Source: Nocardia jejuensis NBRC 103114 (GTDB lineage Bacteria > Actinomycetota > Actinomycetes > Mycobacteriales > Mycobacteriaceae). From it: DNA of 64,000 bases. The stretch spans positions 248,001-312,000 of the forward strand of contig NZ_BDBU01000019.1 of the NCBI RefSeq assembly GCF_001613145.1. The letters are read 5' to 3'. The notes under the pieces were generated by a model, which ran no database searches, had not been told where the DNA came from, and worked only from the letters and a program-made list of their open reading frames with translations. Position 1 is the stretch's first letter, and every line of letters begins with the position of its first letter. The position numbers were made by a program, and so were the translations under genes. Shown here one piece after another: positions 38,548-46,526 of the stretch.

Positions 38548-38910
38548 TTACAACCTGCGGATCGTCCGGCTGACCTCCGCGACGAAACCGAGCGTTTGCG
38601 CCGCCGCGTCGAGCTCCGCATCATCGGGCCGATCACCACTGCTCGTGCCGGCGACAGCGGGCCCGGCGGTGCGACGGTAGGTCAGGACATGGCCGAGGAA
38701 CGGGTGCCCGGTGCGCGCGTACAGGCTCATGAGAGTGTCTGTGTCCGTGCGGCATTCATCGCTGATCGGAGTAAGACCCAGCTCGTCGTACAGCACGACC
38801 TGCAACTGCGGGCACTCCCGCAGCGGGACCGCTCGTGCGATCATCGCGTAGGCGGCATTCTGTGCGACGGCGGCAGCGTCGTCTGCGATCGGCATGAGCC
38901 CATCATGCAC
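38548..38910 (-). CDS. Hypothetical protein with a decayed paralogue at 16.6 kb
   Basis: 120 aa. MPIADDAAAVAQNAAYAMIA helix, then VVLYDELGLTPISDECRTDT and LGFVAEVSRTIRRL. No recognised domain. The frameshifted copy at 16630-16940 keeps the same order of motifs, so this is a real family. GTG start; lies 22 bp after the 59-aa gene on the same strand. Confidence 0.55.
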   Translation of the reverse strand: MHDGLMPIADDAAAVAQNAAYAMIARAVPLRECPQLQVVLYDELGLTPISDECRTDTDTLMSLYARTGHPFLGHVLTYRRTAGPAVAGTSSGDRPDDAELDAAAQTLGFVAEVSRTIRRL

Positions 38911-38932
38911 GACCGGTCGTGGCGGTCACGAC

Positions 38933-39115
38933 CTATTCCAGGTCCCCGGGCTGCCACGCGTAACCGGTTCGGCGCCACCGCGTCGTCCGTATCGGCGGCA
39001 GTGGAATACCGTTGCGCCACATCACATATCGCATGTATGCCACGCGAAGCTGTTCGCGCAGGTCGTCCGGGCGGATTCCCCGGGCCCGCAACTCTTCGCG
39101 CTCATCGAAGTCCAT
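38933..39115 (-). CDS. Small basic hypothetical protein
   Basis: 59 aa from ATG 39115 (MDFDEREELRARGIRPDDLR ... TTRWRRTGYAWQPGDLE). Helix followed by an Arg/Trp-rich tail. The frame is open to 39238, so the start is uncertain. Probably co-transcribed with the next gene. Confidence 0.4.
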   Translation of the reverse strand: MDFDEREELRARGIRPDDLREQLRVAYMRYVMWRNGIPLPPIRTTRWRRTGYAWQPGDLE

Positions 39116-39272
39116 ACCCGTATTCGACGCACACACCGCCGAACGGTTCCCAGCGAGTTCGTGAGCGCGCGGCGGATGCGCGTTCGTGGGACAGATACGA
39201 ACGTTTTCGCCCAGTCCACCGCGCGCGATCGGCGGCAACGTAGTGCGTTCTGTGTTGCGGCATGATTGGCGG

Positions 39273-39632
39273 ATGGAGTTTCAGCTCGCGGTGTCGGCTC
39301 CGCCCGACAGCCACCGGTTCACCATCGTGATCGAGCCGGAGGCAATGCAATACGAGTTTCCAGGGGAAGGCAAAGTCGTCCTCGCCTTCCGCGGACCCGA
39401 TGCGATGCTGGCCGAACTCAGCCATTACCCCGATACGGTGGTCATCTGGCGGCCGGCCGACACTCAGGTCTGGGCTACCACCGCCGACGGGAGATCCGAG
39501 CAGATCGCCGGATTCGCAGACAATCCTGCGCCTGGCCTCGACACCGGTGGAAAGCCACTGGATCGCCCACTACGTCAATCACTTGAATCAATCTTCTACA
39601 GCCAGCCCGCAGACCACGATCCCTCGCACTGA
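39273..39632 (+). CDS. Hypothetical protein, 119 aa
   Basis: MEFQLAVSAPPDSHRFTIVI to SIFYSQPADHDPSH. Beta-strand-rich with a repeated hydrophobic/acidic pattern (GEGKVVLAFRGPDAMLAELS). No recognised family. ATG chosen because the in-frame upstream part (39186) lacks protein character. Confidence 0.5.
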   Translation: MEFQLAVSAPPDSHRFTIVIEPEAMQYEFPGEGKVVLAFRGPDAMLAELSHYPDTVVIWRPADTQVWATTADGRSEQIAGFADNPAPGLDTGGKPLDRPLRQSLESIFYSQPADHDPSH

Positions 39633-39751
39633 CGTACTGCCATTCGCGAATGACACCGTCCACCAGCCCAGCACGGTCACCTTCGAGCTGCCCACCCCTC
39701 GATCCCGTAACCCGAGGAGGACCGAACCGTGTTCTCTCGGAACAGGTTCGG

Positions 39752-40129
39752 TCACCACAGTGGTGGATCCGGTGGGCATTCGCACGCCCCGTCCTTCCAC
39801 CACCCGCACCACACGCACGGGATCGGCAACGCCGCGAACACCCCGCTCCCGAGCCACTGATTGGCCACCCGCCCCGGCGTCCGAATCAACGGCGGATCCC
39901 CCAGATCCACCATGATCACCCGATCGGTCTCCCCGCGCGCGAGCGCGGCCGCCGCCAAATGCGCGATATCGGTGATCGGCACCGCGATCGCGGCCGGGCG
40001 TACCCGGGACATGGGCAAGAGCCCGGTCGGAGCCGTCTCAGCGACGGCGTCCTCCGGCTCGTCTTCGTCGCCGAGCCCCGCGACCACACGATCAGCATCG
40101 CACGCGTCACCAGCGCGCGTCCACGCCAC
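39752..40129 (-). CDS. Hypothetical protein, 125 aa
   Basis: Contains PAAIAVPITDIAHLAAAALA and DRVIMVDLGDPPLIR, then a Cys/Trp-rich tail (CVWCGWWKDGACECPPDPPLW) with four Cys that may bind zinc. Last gene of a four-gene minus-strand run starting at 41032. Function unknown. Confidence 0.5.
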   Translation of the reverse strand: MAWTRAGDACDADRVVAGLGDEDEPEDAVAETAPTGLLPMSRVRPAAIAVPITDIAHLAAAALARGETDRVIMVDLGDPPLIRTPGRVANQWLGSGVFAALPIPCVWCGWWKDGACECPPDPPLW

Positions 40130-40156
40130 AATCGGCGTTGACCTGCACCGATCTGA

Positions 40157-40384
40157 TCAGAAGAGGCGGTCCGGGCCCGGTCGGCGGGGCGGTGCGGGGC
40201 GGTCGCGGACCTGCTGGTGTGCGATACGGCCACGGCGATCCAGTTCTGCGCTGATCGCGTCCTCGACCTCGGCGGCCTGGCGCGTCCAGTAGACGATTTC
40301 CTTCGGATCGGTCGCCTTGCTCAGCTCGTCGAGGATCTCCTCGCGGTTATCGCGTAGATCCTCGAGCTTGTCGATGCCCATCAT
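40157..40384 (-). CDS. Small coiled-coil protein
   Basis: 75 aa (MMGIDKLEDLRDNREEILDE ... EVEDAISAELDRRGRIAHQQ). Strongly helical, heptad-like, with a basic Pro-rich tail. Lies 10 bp after the PIN-like gene, so the same operon. No family recognised. Confidence 0.55.
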   Translation of the reverse strand: MMGIDKLEDLRDNREEILDELSKATDPKEIVYWTRQAAEVEDAISAELDRRGRIAHQQVRDRPAPPRRPGPDRLF

Positions 40385-40394
40385 GACCTCACGA

Positions 40395-40802
40395 TCAGGG
40401 CAACTCGTCCACCAGCACCCGCGGATCCAGCTCCCGCAAGACCGGTCCCCGACTGGTCAACACCGGATAGTCGCGTCCGACTCCCGCGGCCGCGACCTGC
40501 GCCGCGGACAACCCCTCGCGCACCTGCGGGGCGGCGGCCAGCACTTCCGAGACCACGATCGCACCGGCCTGGTCCAAGTCCAGGACCACGGTGTTCGGCA
40601 GCCCGAGGAGCACATCGAGCACCGCGCGCTTGTCCGCAGGCACCAGTGCGCGTGCCTCGGCCAGTGCGGTGGTGGGTATCAAGATGACGCTGTTGAGTTC
40701 GATACTCGCGAAACCCACCGCGAGGGCATACGGGGCTTGCTGAGCCCACGCGATCACCGCAGCGCGGTCGAATACCACGCCGCCCACAGCAGCTGAGCTC
40801 AT
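40395..40802 (-). CDS. PIN-like toxin candidate
   Basis: 135 aa. VVFDRAAVIAWAQ at the start places an Asp where PIN toxins have their first one; TTALAEARALVP carries a Glu as in the second position, and LDLDQAGAIVV / DYPVLTSRGPVLRELDP follow the order of the third and fourth elements. VapC-like by length. The start ATG overlaps the stop of the 77-aa gene (ATGA), the usual antitoxin-toxin arrangement. RNase activity is inferred. Confidence 0.6.
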   Translation of the reverse strand: MSSAAVGGVVFDRAAVIAWAQQAPYALAVGFASIELNSVILIPTTALAEARALVPADKRAVLDVLLGLPNTVVLDLDQAGAIVVSEVLAAAPQVREGLSAAQVAAAGVGRDYPVLTSRGPVLRELDPRVLVDELP

Positions 40803-41032
40803 GCGGCGCCGACGTGCGGCGTACCCGACCCGCCTTCCGGGTCGTGCCCGAACAGCCTGTAGGCCCGCTCGAGGGAAGCCGGATCGACCTTCCCACCGGC
40901 CAGGCGGGTGATCGCGGCCAAGGCCTCGTCCCGCTCGGCCGCGTTCGGAGCAGGCGCGGCCGCGTCCAGCGCGGAGCGCAGCTGTTGCACTACCTCCTGC
41001 GGCAGCGACATGTGCATGTCCCGATCGGTCAT
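40799..41032 (-). CDS. Small antitoxin-like protein
   Basis: 77 aa from ATG 41032: MTDRDMHMSLPQEVVQQLRS resembles the beta-strand/helix start of ribbon-helix-helix antitoxins (HMSLPxEVxxxL). The tail is Gly/Pro-rich. Coupled by ATGA to the PIN-like gene, which supports an antitoxin role. Confidence 0.55.
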   Translation of the reverse strand: MTDRDMHMSLPQEVVQQLRSALDAAAPAPNAAERDEALAAITRLAGGKVDPASLERAYRLFGHDPEGGSGTPHVGAA

Positions 41033-41152
41033 GCCCACCAGCGTATCGGCCCACGCCAGCCAGCGAAACCCACACCACACGCAAGGGGCGCCGGGTGTTC
41101 ACCACACCACGCGGGGCCCGGACGCTTCCCCGCTCCCGGGCCCCGCGCGGTG

Positions 41153-41365
41153 TCACGCCGGATCGGCCGGCACCAGATACGCGATCGGCGTGCGGAACGG
41201 ATACCGGCCCGCCGCCGCTCTGCCCGCGACGTCCTCATCCTCGCCCGAATACGCCTCTACCGCTTGGACCAGCACGTACGTGTCGCCCTCGACCGGATCT
41301 TCCCTCACCTCGACCACACTCACCGCACCGGCTGTTGGTCGCACTCGATCACCCTTGGACACCAT
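41153..41365 (-). CDS. Small hypothetical protein
   Basis: 70 aa (MVSKGDRVRPTAGAVSVVEV ... RTPIAYLVPADPA). Short beta-barrel-like pattern: strands separated by Gly/Asp turns. Divergent from the next gene across about 20 bp. No family recognised. Confidence 0.45.
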   Translation of the reverse strand: MVSKGDRVRPTAGAVSVVEVREDPVEGDTYVLVQAVEAYSGEDEDVAGRAAAGRYPFRTPIAYLVPADPA

Positions 41366-41387
41366 GACGGCGAGAATAATCGAACAT

Positions 41388-41723
41388 ATGTCCGATATGG
41401 TGCAGGGCGTGGCGGACAATCGCGAACCCCGGCACTACCGCCCGATCTACGTCGCCGAGGGCCGCGTCGTGGATCCGGGCGCACTCGTGAAACTCCCGGA
41501 CGGACGCTACGTCGAACCGCAACTGGTGCGCTGCGCCAACGGACACAACGTGCTCGCGCCCGGAGCCGCGCTCATCGGCTGGCTGTCGTGCCCGGTTCCA
41601 GGCATGCGAGGGGGTCACCGGCTTACGCGATGCCGCTGTGGCGCAGTGGATTACAGGCCCCCGCTGGATCCGGACTGTCCGTGTCAGCGCGACCCGTACC
41701 GGGCTCCGGAGTTCACGCAGTAG
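41388..41723 (+). CDS. Small zinc-finger-like protein
   Basis: 111 aa. QLVRCANGHNVL, LSCPVPGM, RCRCGAVDY and PDCPCQRDPY give seven Cys/His positions, in order for one or two zinc sites. Beta-rich N-terminus (YVAEGRVVDPGALVKL). ATG 41364 is an alternative start. Function unknown. Confidence 0.5.
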   Translation: MSDMVQGVADNREPRHYRPIYVAEGRVVDPGALVKLPDGRYVEPQLVRCANGHNVLAPGAALIGWLSCPVPGMRGGHRLTRCRCGAVDYRPPLDPDCPCQRDPYRAPEFTQ

Positions 41724-41812
41724 TCGAATCCCCTGAACGCTGCTGGTTACCACGAGGGAGGCAGGTCCTCGAACACTCTTCTCCTCGTCTCGAGGACCCC
41801 GGGAACAGCACG

Positions 41813-42550
41813 TCACTGCCTAGCCAGTACCACCAGATACCGCGCGCCTTCGCGCTGCACCGATTCCAGTGTCCAGGGCGTGGAGGCCACCACCGCCTCG
41901 AGTTCATCGATCGTGGCCATCCAGAAGTCGAACCACGCCGTGGTGGTAGCGCGGTGGCGCAGGCGCAGATGCAATTGTCCGCCCAGGCGGCCCTCGCGCA
42001 GGTTGCGTTCGTAGTAGCGCTGGTGGGCATCGTCAGAGCTCACGTAGGGGTCGGTGCCGAGACCGAACAGCCGTGCGCCCGGCGCGGTGAAAGCTGCTGT
42101 CGTGGTGAGGAATTGGGTAGCAGCGGCGGGACTGCCGAGAAAACCCAGCGTGCCCCCCAACACCAGGACAGAGGAGAACATCGTCGATTGCGCGGGCAGA
42201 TCACCGACGCTCCCCAGGAAGCTGTGCCTGACCCCGCGCCGACGACACACCTCGATCGCGGCCGGCGAATGGTCCACGCACAGCACGTCCAGGCCACGAT
42301 CCTGCAGCTCCAGCGCGGCGCGCCCCGCCCCCGCACCCACGTCCAGGACGCGACCACCGCAGCGGTCGATCGCGTACCGTTCCAGCTCCGGCCACTGCGA
42401 GTACGGCTGGAAGTAGCGGTCGATAGGCCGGGCGGTGATGTATCCGTCGTCGCGTTCGGTGATCTCGCAGATACCGCCGACCTCGTGCTCGTCCAGCAGT
42501 GCTTGCCCGAACACGTCGCTTCCGACAGGGATCCGGTCCTGGCTCATCAC
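41813..42550 (-). CDS. Class I SAM-dependent methyltransferase
   Basis: 245 aa. Motif I RVLDVGAGAGRAAL (residues about 67-80), acidic end of strand 2 (VLCVDHSPAAIEV), and motif IV-like SSVLVLGGTLGFL. The C-terminal strands (GARYLVVLARQ) complete the Rossmann-like fold. Substrate unknown; lies 36 bp after the PIG-L gene on the same strand, so a sugar-amine or peptide group is a reasonable guess. GTG start has an AAGGA 6 nt upstream. Last gene of the minus-strand cluster. Confidence 0.8.
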   Translation of the reverse strand: MMSQDRIPVGSDVFGQALLDEHEVGGICEITERDDGYITARPIDRYFQPYSQWPELERYAIDRCGGRVLDVGAGAGRAALELQDRGLDVLCVDHSPAAIEVCRRRGVRHSFLGSVGDLPAQSTMFSSVLVLGGTLGFLGSPAAATQFLTTTAAFTAPGARLFGLGTDPYVSSDDAHQRYYERNLREGRLGGQLHLRLRHRATTTAWFDFWMATIDELEAVVASTPWTLESVQREGARYLVVLARQ

Positions 42551-42586
42551 AAGAAGTCCTTCTATCCGGTTGCCGCAGCAGGGGTT

Positions 42587-43306
42587 TCAGGCACGTACAC
42601 GAAGGCAGTGGAACGCCTCGGCGAAGGCGTATCCGCTTTGTGCTCCCCGCACGGCCGCCAGCGCGCGCAGCGCGTGTTCGGAGCGGGTGTGCGGGTGCGG
42701 TCGGCATTGACTGGCGTGCGCTGCCAGGCCGCCGATTTTGCGGTCGAGGTCGTGTTCGCTCAATTCCACGAACATCTGCGGTGCGGGCCCGGGACGACCG
42801 CCGTTCCAGCAGTCGCCGACCTCTTCATAGCCCGGCACCAGACTCGGCTGGTGCCGGTAGGTATCAGGGCCTGGACGCAGCGCCGTGATCGCCGCGGTCC
42901 CGAGAGCGGCATGATCCTGGTTGTAGCTGGACGGGTCCGGGATCGCCACGACGGTCGGGGCCAGCGCCGCCAGCGACAACGGATGCTCACCGCGTTCGAT
43001 CAGGCCGATCAATTCCGCACGCGGCACGGTGTCCAGGCGCAGGTTGTAGTCCTGCCCGGGCAAGGCCAGGTGGCTGCCGGTCAACGGCCAGAAAGCGTGC
43101 GCGCGGCGCATTTCCTCGCGGCGCTGGGCCGCGCTCGAGCCCCCGGCCTCGGAGAAGTCCGCGATATCGGCGATCGTCACCCACAGCACGAACACGCGCC
43201 CGCCCGCACCGAGTACACGGCTGATCAATCCCCCGCAGCCGATCGCCTCGTCATCGGGATGCAGAGCCAGAACCAGCAGAGTGTGTCGAGCCCAATCCAC
43301 GAACAT
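42587..43306 (-). CDS. PIG-L (LmbE-like) N-deacetylase
   Basis: 239 aa. Zinc and catalytic motif ALHPDDEAIGCGG (H16, D18, D19) and the third ligand in PDPSSYNQDHAALG. PIG-L enzymes deacetylate N-acetylglucosamine-type groups (mycothiol, lincomycin, teicoplanin pathways). Alongside a sugar epimerase and a methyltransferase it points to a modified amino-sugar. ATG 43306 has GGAG upstream. A strong hairpin separates it from the epimerase gene, so it may have its own promoter or depend on read-through. Confidence 0.85.
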   Translation of the reverse strand: MFVDWARHTLLVLALHPDDEAIGCGGLISRVLGAGGRVFVLWVTIADIADFSEAGGSSAAQRREEMRRAHAFWPLTGSHLALPGQDYNLRLDTVPRAELIGLIERGEHPLSLAALAPTVVAIPDPSSYNQDHAALGTAAITALRPGPDTYRHQPSLVPGYEEVGDCWNGGRPGPAPQMFVELSEHDLDRKIGGLAAHASQCRPHPHTRSEHALRALAAVRGAQSGYAFAEAFHCLRVRA

Positions 43307-43342
43307 GATGCTCCGATCCGAGATCGCAGGCCTCCTCACACA

Positions 43343-43387
43343 CGTCGAGGCTCAACCCCACCCTTGAGGGGGGGTCGAGCCTCGACG
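43343..43387 (-). terminator. Stem-loop between epimerase and PIG-L genes
   Basis: CGTCGAGGCTC (43343-43353) pairs with GAGCCTCGACG (43377-43387), and the inner CCCCACCC / GGGGGGG extends the stem. Very GC-rich, no T-tract. Probably terminates or attenuates the main operon after the epimerase. Confidence 0.7.
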
Positions 43388-43395
43388 ACGGTGGT

Positions 43396-44313
43396 CTAGG
43401 CCGTGAGTTGCTGATAGGTCAGGGCGATGCCTTCGGCGATACTGGTGCTCGAATGCCACCCCAGCTCACGAGCGGCCAAGCCCGAATCCAGGGCACCGTG
43501 CTTCCACTCCCCCGCCCGGGCGGGCGCGTGCTCAGCGGTGATGGCGGTGCCCGCGGCAGCGTTGACCGCCTCCAGCAGTTCCCGCACGCTGGTACCGCGG
43601 CCGGTGCCGATGTTCAGCACCGATTCGTTCCCGGTGTACTGCGCCGCGGCCAAGAACGCGCGCACCACGTCCGCGACATACACGTAATCGCGGGTCTGGG
43701 TGCCGTCGCCGAAGATCGTCGGGGTCTGCCCGCGCGCGATCAGACCGCAGAAGATCGCGACCACCCCGGCCTCCCCGTGCGGGTCCTGACGCGGCCCGAA
43801 CGCATTGCCCAGCCGCAGCGACACATGCGCACCACCGTGCAGGCGGTTGTCCAGGGACAGGTACTGCTCGGCGCAGTACTTCGAGATACCGTACGGGGCT
43901 TGGGTTTTGGGTATCTGTGTTTCCGGGGTGGGCATCGGCACGCCGTCGCCGTACATGGCGCCGCCGGTGGAGGCCATGATGATCCGTGCACCGACCGGGC
44001 GGGCGGCCTCGATCAGGTTCATGGTGCCCAGCACGTTGGTGTGCGCGTCCATCAGCGGCTCGGACACCGAGTGCCGCACGCTGATCTGCGCGGCCAGGTG
44101 GAAGATCACCTCGGGTCGCTCGCTCGCCACGATGTCCGCGACCGCGCCCGCGTCACGAATATCCACCTGATGCAGGGTGACTGTATCGGGCACGCGGGAT
44201 TTGTCACCGGAGGACAGGTTGTCGATCACGCTGATCCGGTGCCCGCCCTCCACGAGCCGGTCCAGCAGATGCGAGCCGATGAATCCGGCCCCGCCGGTGA
44301 TGATTACGCGCAT
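43396..44313 (-). CDS. NAD-dependent sugar epimerase/dehydratase
   Basis: 305 aa, extended SDR. GGAGFIGSHL at 7-16 binds NAD; catalytic S115 (MASTGG) and Y141-x3-K145 (YGISK) are intact; FHLAAQISVRHS is the usual active-site loop. Closest in pattern to UDP-glucose 4-epimerases. Overlaps the SUMF1-like gene by 10 bp. Would supply an epimerised nucleotide sugar for decoration of the cluster product, though no glycosyltransferase is visible in the window. Confidence 0.85.
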   Translation of the reverse strand: MRVIITGGAGFIGSHLLDRLVEGGHRISVIDNLSSGDKSRVPDTVTLHQVDIRDAGAVADIVASERPEVIFHLAAQISVRHSVSEPLMDAHTNVLGTMNLIEAARPVGARIIMASTGGAMYGDGVPMPTPETQIPKTQAPYGISKYCAEQYLSLDNRLHGGAHVSLRLGNAFGPRQDPHGEAGVVAIFCGLIARGQTPTIFGDGTQTRDYVYVADVVRAFLAAAQYTGNESVLNIGTGRGTSVRELLEAVNAAAGTAITAEHAPARAGEWKHGALDSGLAARELGWHSSTSIAEGIALTYQQLTA

Positions 44314-45182
44314 TGGTACCCCTCTGGTGTCGTGTTCGGGCGGTCATCGGCGGCGCAGCGGAAACCGATTTCGAAGGAGGAATAGTTCGACACACAGGCG
44401 ATGCGTTCGGTGGTGCGGGTCTGCCACCGCATGTGTTTCCATCCGCCGCCACGTACCACGCGATAGCGCAGCAGCATAGCAGCGGACAACGCCGGATCGA
44501 TCTGTGTCCCACAGGCATACGGGGTGTACTCGCTCGCGGTCCACTCCGCGACATTGCCCGCCATATCGGCCACCCCGTACGGGCTGTCTCCTATCGGGGA
44601 GAACGCACCCACCGGCGTGGTCCCCGGATTCGGGCCCTGGTGGCTGTATCGCGCGCGCCACCAGGTACTCCACTCGTCCAGGTTGTGCAGCGTCCCGGCC
44701 CAATGCTCCGCGCACGCAAGGGCATCGGCGTTCCAGTCCGCTCCCCACGGGTACGGTGCCCACGCCGGTCCGTGTGCGGCGTACTCCCATTCGATCTCGG
44801 TCGGTAGCCGTTTGCCGGCCCACCGCGCGTACGCTTCGGCATCGCTGACGTTCACGTGCAGCACCGGATGCTCGGGCCGGTCGGTGACCGCGTCGATCCC
44901 CGGCGCCGGGGTGTGCCAGCACACCCGCGGGTCGGTCTGCCAGTAGGTGGCCCCGTACATCAGCCCGAAGCCGCGCGCTTCGGCGCCGGTGCGGTATCCG
45001 GTCGCGGTGACGAACGCGTGGAAGTCGATGTTCGTCACCGGGGTGCGGTCGATCCGGAATGCCGGTATTTCGCGGATGTGTTGGGGCGCTTCGTCATCGA
45101 ACCATTCGCGCCCGTACTGCTGCTGGTGGATCACCTCACGCAGGTGCGCAAGTGGCACGGCAGTGCCGAGCCCCGAGCACAC
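44304..45182 (-). CDS. SUMF1/FGE-fold enzyme without copper cysteines
   Basis: 292 aa. Fold landmarks: FRIDRTPVTNIDFHAFV, LPTEIEWEYAAHG, YPWGADWN, GVADMAGNVAEWTAS, RVVRGGGW, FEIGFRCAADD. Formylglycine-generating enzymes carry two copper-binding Cys just after the GGSW element; here that segment reads GGGWKHMRWQTRTTERIAC and lacks the pair. So cysteine-to-formylglycine conversion by the known mechanism is unlikely; the family also contains sulfoxide synthases (EgtB type), but no DinB domain is present here. GTG start. It follows the PhyH gene and overlaps the epimerase gene. Reaction unknown. Confidence 0.8.
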   Translation of the reverse strand: MCSGLGTAVPLAHLREVIHQQQYGREWFDDEAPQHIREIPAFRIDRTPVTNIDFHAFVTATGYRTGAEARGFGLMYGATYWQTDPRVCWHTPAPGIDAVTDRPEHPVLHVNVSDAEAYARWAGKRLPTEIEWEYAAHGPAWAPYPWGADWNADALACAEHWAGTLHNLDEWSTWWRARYSHQGPNPGTTPVGAFSPIGDSPYGVADMAGNVAEWTASEYTPYACGTQIDPALSAAMLLRYRVVRGGGWKHMRWQTRTTERIACVSNYSSFEIGFRCAADDRPNTTPEGYQCA

Positions 45183-45300
45183 CGCCGGGGCCCGGGCCGG
45201 CCGTGTCGGACATGTCCGTGACGAGCGCGGCCGAGTCCTCGGCGCAGATATGGGGATGGGTGAAGATCACCACCGACCCCACCGCGCGAAGCGGATTCAC
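45136..45300 (-). CDS. Possible 54-aa peptide between PhyH and SUMF1 genes
   Basis: GTG 45300 opens NPLRAVGSVVIFTHPHICAE and ends GVLGARHCRATCAPA, with three Cys and a Gly/Pro-rich middle. It fills the 145-bp gap and overlaps the next gene in another frame. No ribosome site is visible, so I hold it only as a candidate second substrate peptide. Confidence 0.25.
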   Translation of the reverse strand: MNPLRAVGSVVIFTHPHICAEDSAALVTDMSDTAGPGPGGVLGARHCRATCAPA

Positions 45301-45327
45301 AGCGAGCCGGTCGAGAACATATGGGGG

Positions 45328-46101
45328 TTACGGGGCCCGGAACCGCAGGCCTTGCCCGCCCCCGGCGGTGCGGCTGTAGCCGAACCGCTGCGCGTTGGTT
45401 CGACACGCGATCGAGGACACCACCCAGTGCGAGGAGTACGCGCGCCGCCATTGCGGGGAGTTGTTCACCGCCGAGCAGTGCAACACCTGCGAATGCAGCA
45501 CCACCACCCCGCCGGCCCGCACCGGCAGCAGCATCTCCCGGCGCACATCGATCGAATCCGACTGCGGGACATGGTTGTAACTCGCGCCGGGCTGAGGGCT
45601 GTGGGCCAGCAGCGCACGGTGGGATCGGTCGATGACCCGCAAACACCCGTTGTCCAGTGTCGCGTCGTCCAGGGCCACCCACATCACGATCATGCCGTCG
45701 GCCGGGGCGTAACCCAGGCTGGCGTTTTCCTGGTGGTAGGGCTTGGACGACCCGAAATGCGGTGGTTTGGCGAACAACTGGTCCCGCATCAGGAACGCGG
45801 GCTCACCCAGCACTGTGTCCGCGAGCTCCTGCAGTCGCGGGTGGAGAACGAACTCCCGAAACGCGGGATGCTTGAGAAACGGATAGTCGATCTTTCGGGG
45901 CGCGAGCGCACCATCGATCCCGCGGTCGACGGTGAACGCCGAGCCGGGATTTTTCACCATCTCCTGCTCGGCCACATCCATCGCGACCTGCGCAATCCGC
46001 GCGACCTGCTCGCGCGCGAGTACCTCTTCGATGACCGCGAATCCTCGCTCGTACAGTTGGTTTCGCGCGTGGGACAAGGACGTCACCGGTGCCGCGAGCA
46101 T
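45328..46101 (-). CDS. Phytanoyl-CoA-dioxygenase-family oxygenase
   Basis: 257 aa. Fe(II)/2-oxoglutarate oxygenase fold: N-terminal LYERGFAVIEEVL; iron site PYHQEN (H123 and E125), distal His in VLHSQVLHCSAVNNS (H203/H208), and a 2-oxoglutarate Arg in PQWRRAY. The family normally uses H-x-D; Glu replaces Asp here, which is uncommon. Likely hydroxylates the peptide or a building block. Lies 18 bp after the TrmO-like gene, in the main operon. Confidence 0.8.
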   Translation of the reverse strand: MLAAPVTSLSHARNQLYERGFAVIEEVLAREQVARIAQVAMDVAEQEMVKNPGSAFTVDRGIDGALAPRKIDYPFLKHPAFREFVLHPRLQELADTVLGEPAFLMRDQLFAKPPHFGSSKPYHQENASLGYAPADGMIVMWVALDDATLDNGCLRVIDRSHRALLAHSPQPGASYNHVPQSDSIDVRREMLLPVRAGGVVVLHSQVLHCSAVNNSPQWRRAYSSHWVVSSIACRTNAQRFGYSRTAGGGQGLRFRAP

Positions 46102-46119
46102 CGTGGATACCTTCTTTCT

Positions 46120-46521
46120 CTACTGGTAGGTGGGCAGTGTGAGAGCGGGTTTGATGTCCAGCAGCGGGGAGCCGGTGACGCAGTCCATGCCCCGCACCTC
46201 GATCGAGAGTCCATCGGCGGCCACGGCCACGACGTCCACGAGGGTCAGGCCGATCGGATTGGGCCGGGCCACACCACGACTGGCCATCACCCCCGTCAAC
46301 GGACCCGCCGCGGCCATGTGGCGCCGTGTCACCGAACGATCCGCGAGCGCGGCCCACCACAACACATGAGCGCGAATACCCGCCCGCACTCCCTCCACGC
46401 AGCCGACATACGTCGCATCGATGCGCAGTGTGCTGATCACCGATTGTGTCCATGGCCAGCGCGGGCAGTCCGCGACCCGCGCGTACGGCGTGTGGACGGT
46501 CCCGACCTGGACCAGGTCCAT
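46120..46521 (-). CDS. TrmO/TsaA-like SAM-binding protein
   Basis: 133 aa. VGTVHTPYA, VEGVRAGIRAHVLWWA, TGVMASRGVARPNPIGLTLV and LDIKPAL reproduce the TsaA/TrmO (VirR-type) domain, a small beta-barrel SAM-dependent methyltransferase that methylates t6A37 of tRNA. Small actinomycete members occur outside tRNA modification. In this operon it may methylate the peptide or act on the tRNA used with the co-located GlyRS. ATG 46521 lies 5 bp after the radical SAM stop; GTG 46530 overlapping that stop is an alternative. Confidence 0.75.
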   Translation of the reverse strand: MDLVQVGTVHTPYARVADCPRWPWTQSVISTLRIDATYVGCVEGVRAGIRAHVLWWAALADRSVTRRHMAAAGPLTGVMASRGVARPNPIGLTLVDVVAVAADGLSIEVRGMDCVTGSPLLDIKPALTLPTYQ

Positions 46522-46526
46522 GCCGC

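Noticed and set aside
40814-43399. 861-aa plus-strand open frame
   Set aside because: A shadow of the methyltransferase, PIG-L and toxin-antitoxin genes on the other strand; no domain, and Arg/His/Gln-rich as expected from antisense of GC-rich genes.
44304-45182. Calling the SUMF1 protein a formylglycine-generating enzyme for Cys35 of the precursor
   Set aside because: Attractive by context, but the copper-binding Cys pair is not visible, so the reaction is left open.
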